Shown: positions 1 through 8,847 of the stretch, in pieces
How the letters are laid out: the number at the start of each line of letters is the position of its first letter
Position numbering within the stretch: the stretch's first letter is position 1
Origin: Improbicoccus pseudotrichonymphae
Lineage (GTDB): Bacteria > Bacillota > Clostridia > Oscillospirales > Acutalibacteraceae
Assembly (NCBI GenBank): GCA_036322855.1
Contig: AP027924.1
Coordinates: 620,001-684,000 of the forward strand
Length of the DNA: 64,000 bases
Direction of reading: 5' to 3'
Made by a program: the position numbers and the translations under genes
The notes under the pieces: model-generated
What the model saw: the letters and a program-made list of their open reading frames with translations, nothing else
Databases searched by the model: none
What the model was told of the DNA's origin: nothing

Positions 1-1
1 T

Positions 2-118
2 GAAATTGAAATAAGTTCGAAAGAATTAGAAGAAATATTAAAACATTTGAATGAATGCGAACCCGGTTTTCGCTTAACGAATTTAGTTTTATGTAATCAC
101 GGCATCAGATGTATTTAG
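2..118 (+). CDS. C-terminal end of an unidentified protein (5' cut by window)
   Basis: An open frame enters from the left edge and stops at TAG (116-118), giving 38 residues that include KELEEILKHL and end in NHGIRCI. I do not recognise the family. It is charged and helical at first, then ends in a short Cys/His-containing tail. It runs in the same direction as asnB, but an IS remnant lies between them. It could be a real gene end or chance open frame; the upstream sequence is needed to decide. Confidence 0.3.
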   Translation, partial: EIEISSKELEEILKHLNECEPGFRLTNLVLCNHGIRCI

Positions 119-394
119 ATTTTTTTGTCTGAAGAATTAGTACGGTTATTATTTTAAAATAAGAAAAAAGAAGTAGAAGTAGTTTCAAAACCCCTTTCAC
201 TGTAACTTTAACGTAATTTTTACATAAATATCTTTGTTTTTTAAGTACAAATCCACTTTTTGTTTTTTCTTTTACGCCACATTTTGGGTACTTTATTTTT
301 TCTATCATAATTCAACAATATCACTTATATACTAATTTATTAATGCCTTACCTTTCTATATGCCCTTACAAAATATATTTATTTCGCAATGCTT
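105..394 (-). mobile_element. IS1-family remnant (5' end of transposase only)
   Basis: On the minus strand, 105-308 encodes an InsA-like zinc-ribbon start (KYPKCG, then KSGFVLKKQRYLCKN) that degrades after about 35 residues. The same protein segment is encoded by the IS1-type relic at 8848-10336. The outer end near 380-394 carries the same terminal sequence as that relic (TTGCGAAATAAATATA read on the minus strand). The catalytic half and the other terminal repeat are missing, so this is an inactive fragment. Confidence 0.6.
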
Positions 395-673
395 TTCATT
401 TCTTTTCACTTCGCTTTATTTTACCATATTTTTTTAAAATGGGGTATTTACCAAAATTTGCAAAAATAATTCAGTTTTAGTATGGGTTTATTAACTTGAA
501 AAATTACCGGTAAGTTGGCATATAGGGGAACGATGGATTTCTTTGTGTATAAATTTAAGATACAGACTAAATTTCTGACATAAATTAGAAAATTTATACA
601 AAATTTTTATTATTTGTTAAAATGTTCGGAGTCGGTGTTTATTTTTTAACAATTTGGAATATGGTGAAAACTT

Positions 674-2548
674 TTGTGTGGGATTTGCGGTTTTAGTAGC
701 AATATGGCAATGGATATGGCAGATAAAAAAACAGTAATAAAAAATATGACAGATATAATTTCTCACAGGGGGCCTGATGATGTCGGTTATTATATCTCGA
801 ATGATATTGTTTTCGGTTTTAGGAGACTTAGCATTATAGATTTAAAAACCGGTGGACAACCCATTTATAACGAAGATAAGACTCTTGTTCTGGTTTTTAA
901 TGGAGAAATTTATAATCACGAATCTATAAGAAATGAACTTGTGGATTTGAATCATATCTTTAAGAGCAATACTGATTCTGAGGTTATAATTCATGCTTTT
1001 GAAGAATGGGGCGAGTTTTGTTTAGAAAGATTCAGGGGAATGTTTGCATTTTCTATTTGGAACACAAACGACAACAGTCTTTTTATCGCAAGGGACTTTT
1101 TTGGTATAAAACCTTTATATTATTATCTTTCAAGTGATAAAAATATTGTCTATGCATCTGAAATCAAGAGTATTTTATTGTACCCGAATTTTTTGAAAGA
1201 ATTTAACGAAAAAGCTCTTGATAACTACCTTTCTTTTCAATATGCTCCGGGTAATGAAACATTTTTTAAAAATGTTTACAGCTTAGACGCCGGTAGTTTT
1301 ATTTTTTTCAAAAACAATGAAATTAGAATTAAAAAGTATTTTAATCCTTGTTTTAAACCAAAAAATACATTGAATTTAAACGATGCCGCAAAGAAAACAA
1401 GAGATGCCATTGATGATTCTGTAAAATTTCATAGTGTAAGCGATGTCGAAGTTGGATGCTTCCTTTCTGGTGGTATAGATTCAAGCTTATTGGCTTCTTA
1501 TTTTCCCGGGCATAAGAGTTTCACTGTGGGTTTCGGGGAAACAGGGCACTATAGTGAGATTTTTAAAGCCAAAAAGATTTCAGAAAAAATAGGCATTGAA
1601 AATTTCAGCAAAATCATATCGGAAGATGAATATTGGGATAACATAGAAAGGGTTCAATATTTTATGGATCAACCTCTTGCGGATCCTTCGTGTGTTGCGT
1701 TGTATTTTGTTTGTAAGTTAGCAAGCGAACACGTGAAAGTTGTGATGTCTGGCGAGGGAGCCGATGAACTTTTTGCCGGTTATCCTGTTTATAACAGACC
1801 AAGAGTTTTCAAATTATATCAAAAAATTTTTCCTCAGAACATTCGCACTTTTCTTGCGAATTTAGTAAGAAAACTTCCGATTCGTTTCAAAGGTTGCGGA
1901 TTTATTTTACGTGGAGAAAATATAATAGAAGATAGTTTTATAGGTAACGCGAGTATTTTTTCCGGAGAAGAAAAAAATAGAATTTTAAACGATGATTACC
2001 ATCAAAATGCAACTAATCCGTCTTGTTTTGTACAAAAATTTTATGAAAAAGTTGAAAACTTAGATAGTATAACCAAGATGCAATATTTAGATATAAATTT
2101 GTGGCTTGTTGGAGATATTCTTTTAAAAGCCGATAGGATGAGTATGGCCAATTCTCTGGAACTGCGTGTACCGTATCTTGACAGAAAAGTATTTGAGATT
2201 GCCTCTGAAATTCCAAGTAAACTAAAAACAAACAGAAAAAACACTAAATGTGTGTTACGTGCCTCCGCTGCTGATAAAATACCTGATTTTACTGTAAAAG
2301 AGAAAAAATTAGGGTTCCCGATTCCTATAAGAATTTGGCTTAGAAAAAAGAAGTATTACGAAAGAGTCAAATCGGCCTTCGAATCTGATATTTCAGCAAA
2401 ATTTTTTAATGTAAAAAATATTTGTGATATTTTGTTGGAACATTATGATGGAAAATGTGATAATAGTCGTAAGATTTGGGTAGTATATATATTTATCGTG
2501 TGGTACAATATATACTTCGATAAAGATAATATAAATTTCAAAATTTAA
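674..2548 (+). CDS. asnB: asparagine synthetase (glutamine-hydrolysing)
   Basis: A cytoplasmic enzyme that makes asparagine from aspartate, ATP and the amide nitrogen of glutamine. The 624-residue length fits the AsnB family. The N-terminal class II glutamine amidotransferase domain starts MCGICGF; after Met removal Cys2 would be the nucleophile. The C-terminal synthetase domain has the ATP-pyrophosphatase loop SGGIDSS and the conserved SGEGADELF segment. The start is TTG at 674, chosen because it places Cys at position 2; GGTGA lies just upstream. It stands alone, followed 15 bases later by a small membrane peptide gene. No frameshift is seen, in contrast to many neighbours. Confidence 0.95.
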   Translation: MCGICGFSSNMAMDMADKKTVIKNMTDIISHRGPDDVGYYISNDIVFGFRRLSIIDLKTGGQPIYNEDKTLVLVFNGEIYNHESIRNELVDLNHIFKSNTDSEVIIHAFEEWGEFCLERFRGMFAFSIWNTNDNSLFIARDFFGIKPLYYYLSSDKNIVYASEIKSILLYPNFLKEFNEKALDNYLSFQYAPGNETFFKNVYSLDAGSFIFFKNNEIRIKKYFNPCFKPKNTLNLNDAAKKTRDAIDDSVKFHSVSDVEVGCFLSGGIDSSLLASYFPGHKSFTVGFGETGHYSEIFKAKKISEKIGIENFSKIISEDEYWDNIERVQYFMDQPLADPSCVALYFVCKLASEHVKVVMSGEGADELFAGYPVYNRPRVFKLYQKIFPQNIRTFLANLVRKLPIRFKGCGFILRGENIIEDSFIGNASIFSGEEKNRILNDDYHQNATNPSCFVQKFYEKVENLDSITKMQYLDINLWLVGDILLKADRMSMANSLELRVPYLDRKVFEIASEIPSKLKTNRKNTKCVLRASAADKIPDFTVKEKKLGFPIPIRIWLRKKKYYERVKSAFESDISAKFFNVKNICDILLEHYDGKCDNSRKIWVVYIFIVWYNIYFDKDNINFKI

Positions 2549-2563
2549 AGGGGAGTTTGATTT

Positions 2564-2734
2564 ATGCGTTGTTGCAAAAAGATTCAAATTAGCAAAAACT
2601 GTTTACTTTATTTAATTTTAATGACCGCATTATTTATTATTACTGTGAGCGGCATTATGGCGTGTTTTTTGAGGAAAAAAAAAATAAAAGAAGAAAGAGA
2701 AATAGATGATTATATTAACAATTCAATAAGATGA
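2564..2734 (+). CDS. small single-span membrane peptide (56 aa)
   Basis: ATG at 2564 follows a strong ribosome-binding site (AAAGGGGAG). The product begins MRCCKKIQ, has one hydrophobic span (about residues 13-36) and a very basic then acidic tail (LRKKKIKEEREIDDY). With asnB only 15 bases upstream it may be co-transcribed. No family is recognised. The Shine-Dalgarno and the clean membrane-peptide design support it as a real gene; its function is unknown. Confidence 0.6.
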   Translation: MRCCKKIQISKNCLLYLILMTALFIITVSGIMACFLRKKKIKEEREIDDYINNSIR

Positions 2735-2756
2735 ATTCCTGTGAGAAGAAAATTAT

Positions 2757-2785
2757 TTGAATTATTTGGCATTAAGGTTTAAAAT
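2757..2785 (+). promoter_or_regulatory. promoter of tmRNA
   Basis: TTGAAT (2757-2762) and TAAAAT (2780-2785) are spaced 17 bases apart. The -10 box ends 7 bases before the first base of the tmRNA acceptor stem. Confidence 0.7.
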
Positions 2786-2791
2786 TGGGAC

Positions 2792-3216
2792 GGGGGTGCA
2801 ATGGTTTCGATGTGATTTGAAGGTTTAAGCAAGCGAGTAGCGAGACGGAACCGCTTTAAAATTCGTAACTTTTTAAATGGAAAATCGTTGTATGGGGACG
2901 ACCCAAACAGAGGCCAAGCCAAAGTAATTAGCTTCCCTGGAATTAGATCTGAGGTTTGTGCTGCTTAATTAAAGTAAACGCTGAATTTTTATTATAATTT
3001 AGCTCGTCTTTTAGATTTCGCCATGAATTTAAAATGATGTTATTTAATGGCGGCGATCTGGGATTTTTTCTTTTCACCTTTTCGCAATTTATAAAGAATA
3101 TTTTGGTAATAGTTTGTTTTTTAACTAGACCAAAAGAAAAAATAAAAAAACTACACTCGTAGAAATCTTAAATAAACATCTCACAGACAGGGGTTCGACT
3201 CCCCTCATCTCCACCA
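2792..3216 (+). ncRNA. ssrA: transfer-messenger RNA (tmRNA)
   Basis: tmRNA rescues stalled ribosomes with SmpB and tags the nascent chain for proteolysis. The 5' end GGGGGUG pairs with CAUCUCC before an encoded CCA, allowing two G-U pairs. The tRNA-like part is clear: GCAAUGGUUUCGAU after the 5' acceptor strand, and the T arm ACAGGGGUUCGACUCCCCU at the 3' end. A tag frame runs from GCC at 2918 to TAA at 2966-2968 and would encode AKVISFPGIRSEVCAA. This ends in a small hydrophobic tail as expected, but it is longer than usual and lacks the common YALAA end. The RNA is about 425 nt, on the long side. The gene assignment is firm; the exact tag start is inferred. Confidence 0.92.
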
Positions 3217-3544
3217 GCTTCTGGATCTAGTTCCCAAGTGTTTGGTATCTTTGTTTAATTTATAACCGTAGGGAGCAGATGTACCAATTGGTAGACTTTG
3301 TTTACTTTTTAATCTTAAAGTAGACTTTACTTTGCGGCTTATGTTTTTAGAACCCGTTTTTACAGCTTCCAAAATATGTATTTTAGGTAAATACGCAAAT
3401 ATTAATTCGAATTTTTCCTTCATTTTACGAAAAAATTTCTCGAAGACATATGGCTAAAATCAAATCCCGATAAATAACCTAAGAAGTAATATTCTTAACA
3501 CAATACTTGGCACTTGTTACTTATTTAAGCATATGAAAGGGCAT

Positions 3545-4550
3545 TTATTCTTCTACCGTTACGTTACTTGAAATGGCATTTAGAACTTCTTTAACACCAT
3601 TTCCACTCTTGGCGGAGGTTTTGAAAAATGATCTATCATTATTATTAGAATCTTTTATAACTTTATTGCCTAATTCTAGACTCGATATTGCATTTTCTAT
3701 TTCATCATCACCATTTGCTTCTTGTTCGAAATCACTTTTACATCCTATGAACATGAACCTTGCATTCGGAGATCTGTCCTTTCCCGTTTTTACCCAACTA
3801 CTCAAATAACCGACAATGGTTCCGTCTCCAACAGTGTACCCACCATTTTTTTTGTTCAAATCAAAGCAAACACAGATAACTTCCGCATTTGAAATATATA
3901 TTCCTAACACATTTCTGAAATCTTCTCGCCCTACGGTATCAAAAATCCTCAACTCAAATTCTTGATCTTCGTTATTTGCTTGCCTTTTGTTTTCAAAATT
4001 TACAGAAAAAGTCGGTTCGGTGTTTTCCTTAAACTTATTATTTAACAAACGATTGTAAAAACAAGTTTTCCCAACTCCCGAATCACCAACTAAGACAACT
4101 TTAAGATTATGGTATGCCGCAATCTCAATCTTACTCGGATCAACAATCTTACTCGGATTAACCTTTGGTTCTTCAACATTGTGTGGATTTTTATCATTCA
4201 ACTTACGAAACCATAAAGCAAAACCAGCAGCACAGAGAACAACCAAACCCAAACCGCCAACAGCAAGTTCAAAACAATTATCTTTGATTTTTTCAAGTAT
4301 ACCTTTGCTTTTCTTATTATTATCACTACCATCTTCTTTTACGTTAGAATTTTCGTTATCGTCTTCACTGCCTTTTAAACCGTTTTCGTTTTCGTTTTCG
4401 TTTTTGCTTATACTTGATTCAACAATATCAACCGTATTATCTGTATTCAAAGGAGGTCCAGCCCCGACAAAAGACTGACAACACATAACAACAGCTAAAA
4501 TAGAAGATATTATCTTATTATTTTTATTAATCTTCTTGCTATTTTTATTT

Positions 4551-4579
<29 letters not shown>
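3545..4579 (-). CDS. signal/anchor protein with a Ras/Rab-like small GTPase domain (GA-leader cassette 1)
   Basis: A 344-residue protein. Residues 1-22 are polar and basic (MKKESNG...), followed by a signal-like hydrophobic stretch (about 23-40), an acidic Asn/Glu-rich linker, a membrane span (about 103-124) and a small GTPase domain (about 158-340). G-motifs seen are GDSGVGKT (165-172), T190 in a plausible switch I, DTVGRE (214-219), GCKSD (279-283, in place of NKxD) and TSAKS (321-325). This is the layout of Ras/Rab/Rho-type GTPases, rare in bacteria. No C-terminal prenylation Cys is present. Translation has its own site (GGGAGG, 7 bases before ATG) embedded just after a GA repeat and inside a leader ORF. 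The N-terminus is shared with the proteins at 51046 and 61568. A host-directed effector role is inference. Confidence 0.8.
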
Positions 4580-4679
<100 letters not shown>

Positions 4680-4731
4680 AACCTTTCCTCCTGATATTAA
4701 AATGTAAATCAGCGAAAACACTGACAAATTA

Positions 4732-4759
4732 ATTATAGCATTTTGAATCTTGCTGTCAA
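4732..4759 (-). promoter_or_regulatory. promoter of GA-leader cassette 1
   Basis: On the minus strand TTGACA (4759-4754) and TATAAT (4737-4732) are separated by 16 bases, a near-perfect sigma-A type promoter. The same promoter with nearly identical spacer sequence stands before the other two cassettes. Confidence 0.85.
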
Positions 4760-4797
4760 ACAGAATTATGCGAAGCATTTTACATGCACATTACTTA

Positions 4798-4885
4798 GCG
4801 GCGACTTTGTCTCCGCGGGAGACAACTTAAAACCGCGATTTCTTTGGGTTTCACCCGTTTCTTTGCGCCAAAGAAATGGGTGAAA
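4798..4885. repeat. dispersed structured repeat, copy a (two hairpins)
   Basis: Hairpin A is GTCTCC-GCG-GGAGAC (4809-4823) nested between GCGG and CCGC. Hairpin B has 17-base arms (4849-4865 and 4869-4885: TTTCACCCGTTTCTTTG with CAAAGAAATGGGTGAAA) with one G-T pair and the loop CGC. Related copies occur at 22083-22170, 50786-50824 and 61766-61804, with a diverged copy at 50181-50215. Here it lies just upstream of the cassette promoter. The 150 bases from 4886 to 5037 hold nothing else recognisable. Confidence 0.75.
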
Positions 4886-5037
4886 GAGAAATAAAATGTT
4901 TTTAATTTTTAATATAAGTGGGTGCAAAAGAAATAAATTTATAAAAAGAAAAATTTGTAGAAAATATTTTTTAAATTATTGATTTGTTCTAAAAATTCGC
5001 TTCTTGAATTAAATAAATTAAATAAATTAAATAACTT

Positions 5038-7041
5038 CTAACTAATTCTCTGCCAATAATAACAAGTAACATTTGCTAATGTTCCTGAGCCATTCAAAGT
5101 CCATGAGCCTCCAAAATAAGTGCTTGGATTTGTTGAATTTACACTGATATATATAGAACCTATTGGGTAAAAAGGGTTTGGATATGCTTTTTCGTTTCCG
5201 GTTTTTAGTTGAATTTGGTTTGAAGTGATCGTATCTGACAAAGTTATTTGGTTAATTTTGAAGTTATCGTTGCCGGTGTTTGTGCTTTGATCTTTGTAAT
5301 ATTGCAGATGTAAATACCAAACTTGGCCTTTTGTTAGGGTATAGCTTGCACTTGATGAAGATGAGCCACTGGCATGTATGAATCGACCTGTTGTGGTTGT
5401 TGAGCTTGGATGTGATGAAGATGTGTTAGCTAAAACATTGCCATAATCATAGTTTGATTCAGATGAAATTGTGTAATTTACTGTGACAGTGGCATCATTT
5501 TCATGACTCGTCATATCTATTTTTAAACATGTGTTTGAAGTTGAGTTTGCTACTCCTTGATTATTGCTTGTGAAAACTCCGTTGCTGTAAGTAAAGTAGT
5601 AGCTATCGTTAGAAAATATTGTATATGATTCGTTCCAATCGCTTATTATGTCATAGTTTAAAACCATTTTTCCGTTTAGAATGTCAATATCAAACGAGTT
5701 ATCATTTTCAGGAAATTTATTAACACTTACCGAAATCTTGTTTGTATCAAAAAATAATATTGGCGTACCTTTAGCCAAAGTTTGTGAATAAGTTATAGAA
5801 TCAAACTGATCAGCTATTGTGAATTCAAAGTTCCATGAGATTGTGTTGTCAAAGATGGTGGTATAGCTGGTATTATTTTCAATTTCTGTATAATCTGACC
5901 AAGTTTCACTTGATGTAGGCCTATTTCTATACTTTATGTAGTTAATAGAGTTTTTACCGTTAACACTTGATATTTGAGCATCAACTTTTAGATTTGTCTC
6001 AGATTCAAAATTATTTATTCTTGCTAGAGATATAGTTGAAGTTGGTGGCAACCAATCATAGATGGTTATAGTTTTTGAGATAGTTGTTGAATTACCTCTG
6101 GAATCTATAGCTTGTATACTAATATTTGTATTTGATGAGAGATTTATAGCTCCAAAATTAATAGTTTTTGATTGAGAAAAAGAAGAATATGAGTAAGTAT
6201 TTCCATTAAATGTGAGCTTGTAACTGCTGATTGTAGCTGAATTTTTACCTGTGGCAGGAGTAAAAGTAACTGTTAGATTTGACTTATTTCTTACAATCCA
6301 TTGATCATTATTTGTTATATTTACTACATTTGAATTTGTATCTTGATATGTAATTTGTGAACTACTAAAAGTTGGATTTGAATTTGTAACATAAAATGTA
6401 AAACTTCTACTTGCTGCTCCTATATATGTGCTTCCATTATAGGTTTCACACCATAAAGTTCCAGTTCCACTATTTGAATTTGGTATCTTTGCATAAAAAG
6501 AAGTAGGAATCGTCCAAGTATAGCTAATTCCTACGTTTCTGGCAAATATTTCCCAACCATCACCTATATCATAATATAACATGTGTGTGAAATTTGTCGT
6601 AGCTCGACTAATTGTAATACTTGTTGTACTTCCAATATTACCATTTCCACCAGAAAATGAGCTTGCTCTTGGAATTGTTGTCAGAGTTTGAGAATAACTT
6701 TGTTCACTTGAGCTAACAGTGCTCATGCTAAACCATGAGCTACAAGTTAGAGTTTTAGAACCGTCAGAATTGTGGGTAATATCCAAAGTTTTTGAAAATA
6801 AAATTATTCCATTTTCTGTTATTTTTTGATCCGAAGTTATGCTGGCGCTATAGGTAGTTCCATCTATTTTACAATAAATAGTTCCTGTACCATAAGTAGT
6901 ATAGCCGGTGTTTGTGCGTCTTACTCTTACGTAAACATAAACATTAGAAGTGTTATTTGAGATATTTTGGCTATTTTGAGTGATTGTTATTGTATATTTT
7001 ATATATTGATTGGTAGTGGACATATCTGATGAGGTGGCCAT
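5038..7041 (-). CDS. phage tail fibre / baseplate structural protein
   Basis: A 667-residue, Ser/Thr/Asn-rich beta protein, the last gene of the prophage tail module. It resembles the minor structural proteins that follow the Tal protein in siphoviruses of Gram-positive hosts: repeated beta domains starting MATSSDM, and a C-terminal PIGSIYISVNSTNPSTYFGG segment typical of phage baseplate or fibre tips. It ends in CYYWQRIS, close to the usual end of such proteins, so it is probably full length. It would act outside the cell in host recognition. No holin or endolysin follows; the prophage ends here and cassette 1 begins. Confidence 0.75.
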   Translation of the reverse strand: MATSSDMSTTNQYIKYTITITQNSQNISNNTSNVYVYVRVRRTNTGYTTYGTGTIYCKIDGTTYSASITSDQKITENGIILFSKTLDITHNSDGSKTLTCSSWFSMSTVSSSEQSYSQTLTTIPRASSFSGGNGNIGSTTSITISRATTNFTHMLYYDIGDGWEIFARNVGISYTWTIPTSFYAKIPNSNSGTGTLWCETYNGSTYIGAASRSFTFYVTNSNPTFSSSQITYQDTNSNVVNITNNDQWIVRNKSNLTVTFTPATGKNSATISSYKLTFNGNTYSYSSFSQSKTINFGAINLSSNTNISIQAIDSRGNSTTISKTITIYDWLPPTSTISLARINNFESETNLKVDAQISSVNGKNSINYIKYRNRPTSSETWSDYTEIENNTSYTTIFDNTISWNFEFTIADQFDSITYSQTLAKGTPILFFDTNKISVSVNKFPENDNSFDIDILNGKMVLNYDIISDWNESYTIFSNDSYYFTYSNGVFTSNNQGVANSTSNTCLKIDMTSHENDATVTVNYTISSESNYDYGNVLANTSSSHPSSTTTTGRFIHASGSSSSSASYTLTKGQVWYLHLQYYKDQSTNTGNDNFKINQITLSDTITSNQIQLKTGNEKAYPNPFYPIGSIYISVNSTNPSTYFGGSWTLNGSGTLANVTCYYWQRIS

Positions 7042-7084
7042 ACTTTCACTCCAGATTTAAAAATTTGTGTAATGCATTATTTGT

Positions 7085-7115
7085 ATAAAAAATACCATCC
7101 AATTTGGATGGTATT
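7085..7115 (-). terminator. Rho-independent terminator after the Tal gene
   Basis: On the minus strand a perfect stem (AATACCATCC with GGATGGTATT) is followed by a T run. It lies between the stop of the Tal gene and the start of the fibre gene, so part of tail-operon transcription may end here. Confidence 0.6.
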
Positions 7116-7134
7116 ATATTTATTGAATATAAAT

Positions 7135-8811
7135 TTATACCAAAGCAACAACCCCGATTCCAGTGTTTGAATCTGTATCAAGTTTAATGAATCTTAGTCT
7201 ATTCGATAGCGTTATTTCATGCTCAATTACTGATTTTTCCATGTGGAATTCATCTTTTGAGACCCAATAAAGTGGAGTAACTCCATCTATGTCGTAGCCA
7301 CAAAAGCCAATGTTGGCATTCATTCTTATGGTTGTGCCATCATCGCAATAAATGTTGATGCCTTCTTTGTTTACTTCACAGATTAAAGTGTTTGAATCAT
7401 TATAAAGTTCGATTTTACCTGATTCATTAAGGTTTGAACCTAATTTCAGAGTTCCTCCTTTTACTAAGTCTGCCGTAAGATGAAGAGTCTGAATCATTTG
7501 CATATCAAGTTGACCATCAATGGTCCAGGCACTGTTAAAAGTTCCGTTTATTCCAGTTTGGCTAAAGCCAATGCCACCAGAGTTTATTCTCATTACATTT
7601 ATAGCTTCTTCTTTAGGTATTTTGTCTAAAATTAAGATTTGACTACCATCATAGATTACATAAGAGTTACCAAGGACACTATTTATCTTATTTGTTGCCT
7701 CAATTAGTTCTTTTTCTAGCTTAGCAGTAGTCTCTCCGGCACTTTTGTCTACTTCTTCTGTTATTTTGTTTTCAATATTAGTTATTAAGTTTTTTAGATT
7801 ATTTTTAAAGTTTCCGAACTCAATTTTTGTTATTTTGTTGCTTATAACGTCGTATTCAAGGGCTATTACGCTTGTTTCTATATCAATTCTACATTTTGGA
7901 TGTTTTACATAAATTATGTCTCCTACATCTGAGATGTCTTCTAAATATGCAGAAATACTGTAATTTATTTTTGGAACTGAATTTTCGTTTAAATGATTTA
8001 ATGCTTTCGTTCTTAAATCTATTTCAAGAGCATTGTGATATCCGTTAGTATCTGGATTCCCAAACTCATCCATAAAGTCTTCTTGAGTGAGATCGTTTTG
8101 GTCAAAAGTTATAACTTTTGTGTAGGGAATATCATAGGGATTGGTTTCCCTTATGTTTTCATTGTATGAATAAAGCCATAATTCTGGAAGAAGGAGGCCA
8201 TCTTTGCCGACTGGCATTAGTTTTGTGACAACGTCGTTCCAGTGTTCTATTGATTTTATGGCTTTAATATTTTTTCCATAAGAAAGTACAATTCCTTTGT
8301 CTTGACCGATTATATCTCGAATTTCTATATGGAAGTTGTTTCTGACAAGATGACCTCCCCAACGTTCTAAAATTGTATAAATTGCCTCATTTAGAGTTTT
8401 TCTGACACATCTATAATTTCTTACTACTTGTATATCTGAAAGCGTTGTAAATGGGCTAGTTACATCTGTTGCAGAATTTAGATGATCTAAGGCATCATTA
8501 CAGTTTTTATCAACAACGTTTGAATCCCTAATTATATAATTATTTGAATCATAATAAATATGAAAAGCTCTTACGTTTATTTTTTTATTTTCTATCTCGG
8601 GATTAGTTAATCTAAATGCTTGATATCCCCATGGAGTTGTTGCTCTTACTATGTTTCCGGCTGAATAATACTCCAGATTTTCTATTGTGTCTTTTAGATC
8701 GAGATAATAATCTCCGTTGTCTTCTTTTCTGACTATTGCCTTTAGAGGCTTTAGGATTTTTAGTCCGTTGTCTGCAAAAGTAGTTTCGTTTGATGGATAG
8801 ATATTTAGCAT
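7135..8811 (-). CDS. phage tail protein (Tal / prophage minor structural protein)
   Basis: A 558-residue protein starting MLNIYPSNETTFADNG, followed by IVRKEDNGDYYLDL and an RNYRCVRKTLNEAIYTIL region. This is the N-terminal organisation of the phage minor structural protein / tail endopeptidase-like family that forms the tail tip next to Dit. Tal normally follows Dit directly; here the two are separated by about 4 kb of nested IS elements and two cargo genes. The upstream IS1-type element ends 36 bases before this start, so the gene has probably lost its operon promoter. The reading frame is still intact. Confidence 0.78.
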   Translation of the reverse strand: MLNIYPSNETTFADNGLKILKPLKAIVRKEDNGDYYLDLKDTIENLEYYSAGNIVRATTPWGYQAFRLTNPEIENKKINVRAFHIYYDSNNYIIRDSNVVDKNCNDALDHLNSATDVTSPFTTLSDIQVVRNYRCVRKTLNEAIYTILERWGGHLVRNNFHIEIRDIIGQDKGIVLSYGKNIKAIKSIEHWNDVVTKLMPVGKDGLLLPELWLYSYNENIRETNPYDIPYTKVITFDQNDLTQEDFMDEFGNPDTNGYHNALEIDLRTKALNHLNENSVPKINYSISAYLEDISDVGDIIYVKHPKCRIDIETSVIALEYDVISNKITKIEFGNFKNNLKNLITNIENKITEEVDKSAGETTAKLEKELIEATNKINSVLGNSYVIYDGSQILILDKIPKEEAINVMRINSGGIGFSQTGINGTFNSAWTIDGQLDMQMIQTLHLTADLVKGGTLKLGSNLNESGKIELYNDSNTLICEVNKEGINIYCDDGTTIRMNANIGFCGYDIDGVTPLYWVSKDEFHMEKSVIEHEITLSNRLRFIKLDTDSNTGIGVVALV

Positions 8812-8847
8812 TTTTAACTCCTTTTGATAGTTTTATGATCTTAAAAA

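Noticed and set aside
2041..2587. Three minus-strand frames of 64-72 codons under the end of asnB
   Set aside because: They lie opposite a well-conserved gene and have no family signal; shadows of asnB.
3190..3216. tmRNA 3' end as a prophage attachment site
   Set aside because: No second copy of the TTCGACTCCCCTCATCTCCA region was found on the far side of the prophage near 36.9-39 kb, so an att claim is not supported.
3205..3423. A 72-codon minus-strand frame overlapping the tmRNA 3' end, containing SAPYGYKLNKD
   Set aside because: Its last codons are the tmRNA itself and no binding site was seen. The SAPYGYK piece faintly recalls serine recombinases, so a remnant is possible, but support is too weak to list as a gene.
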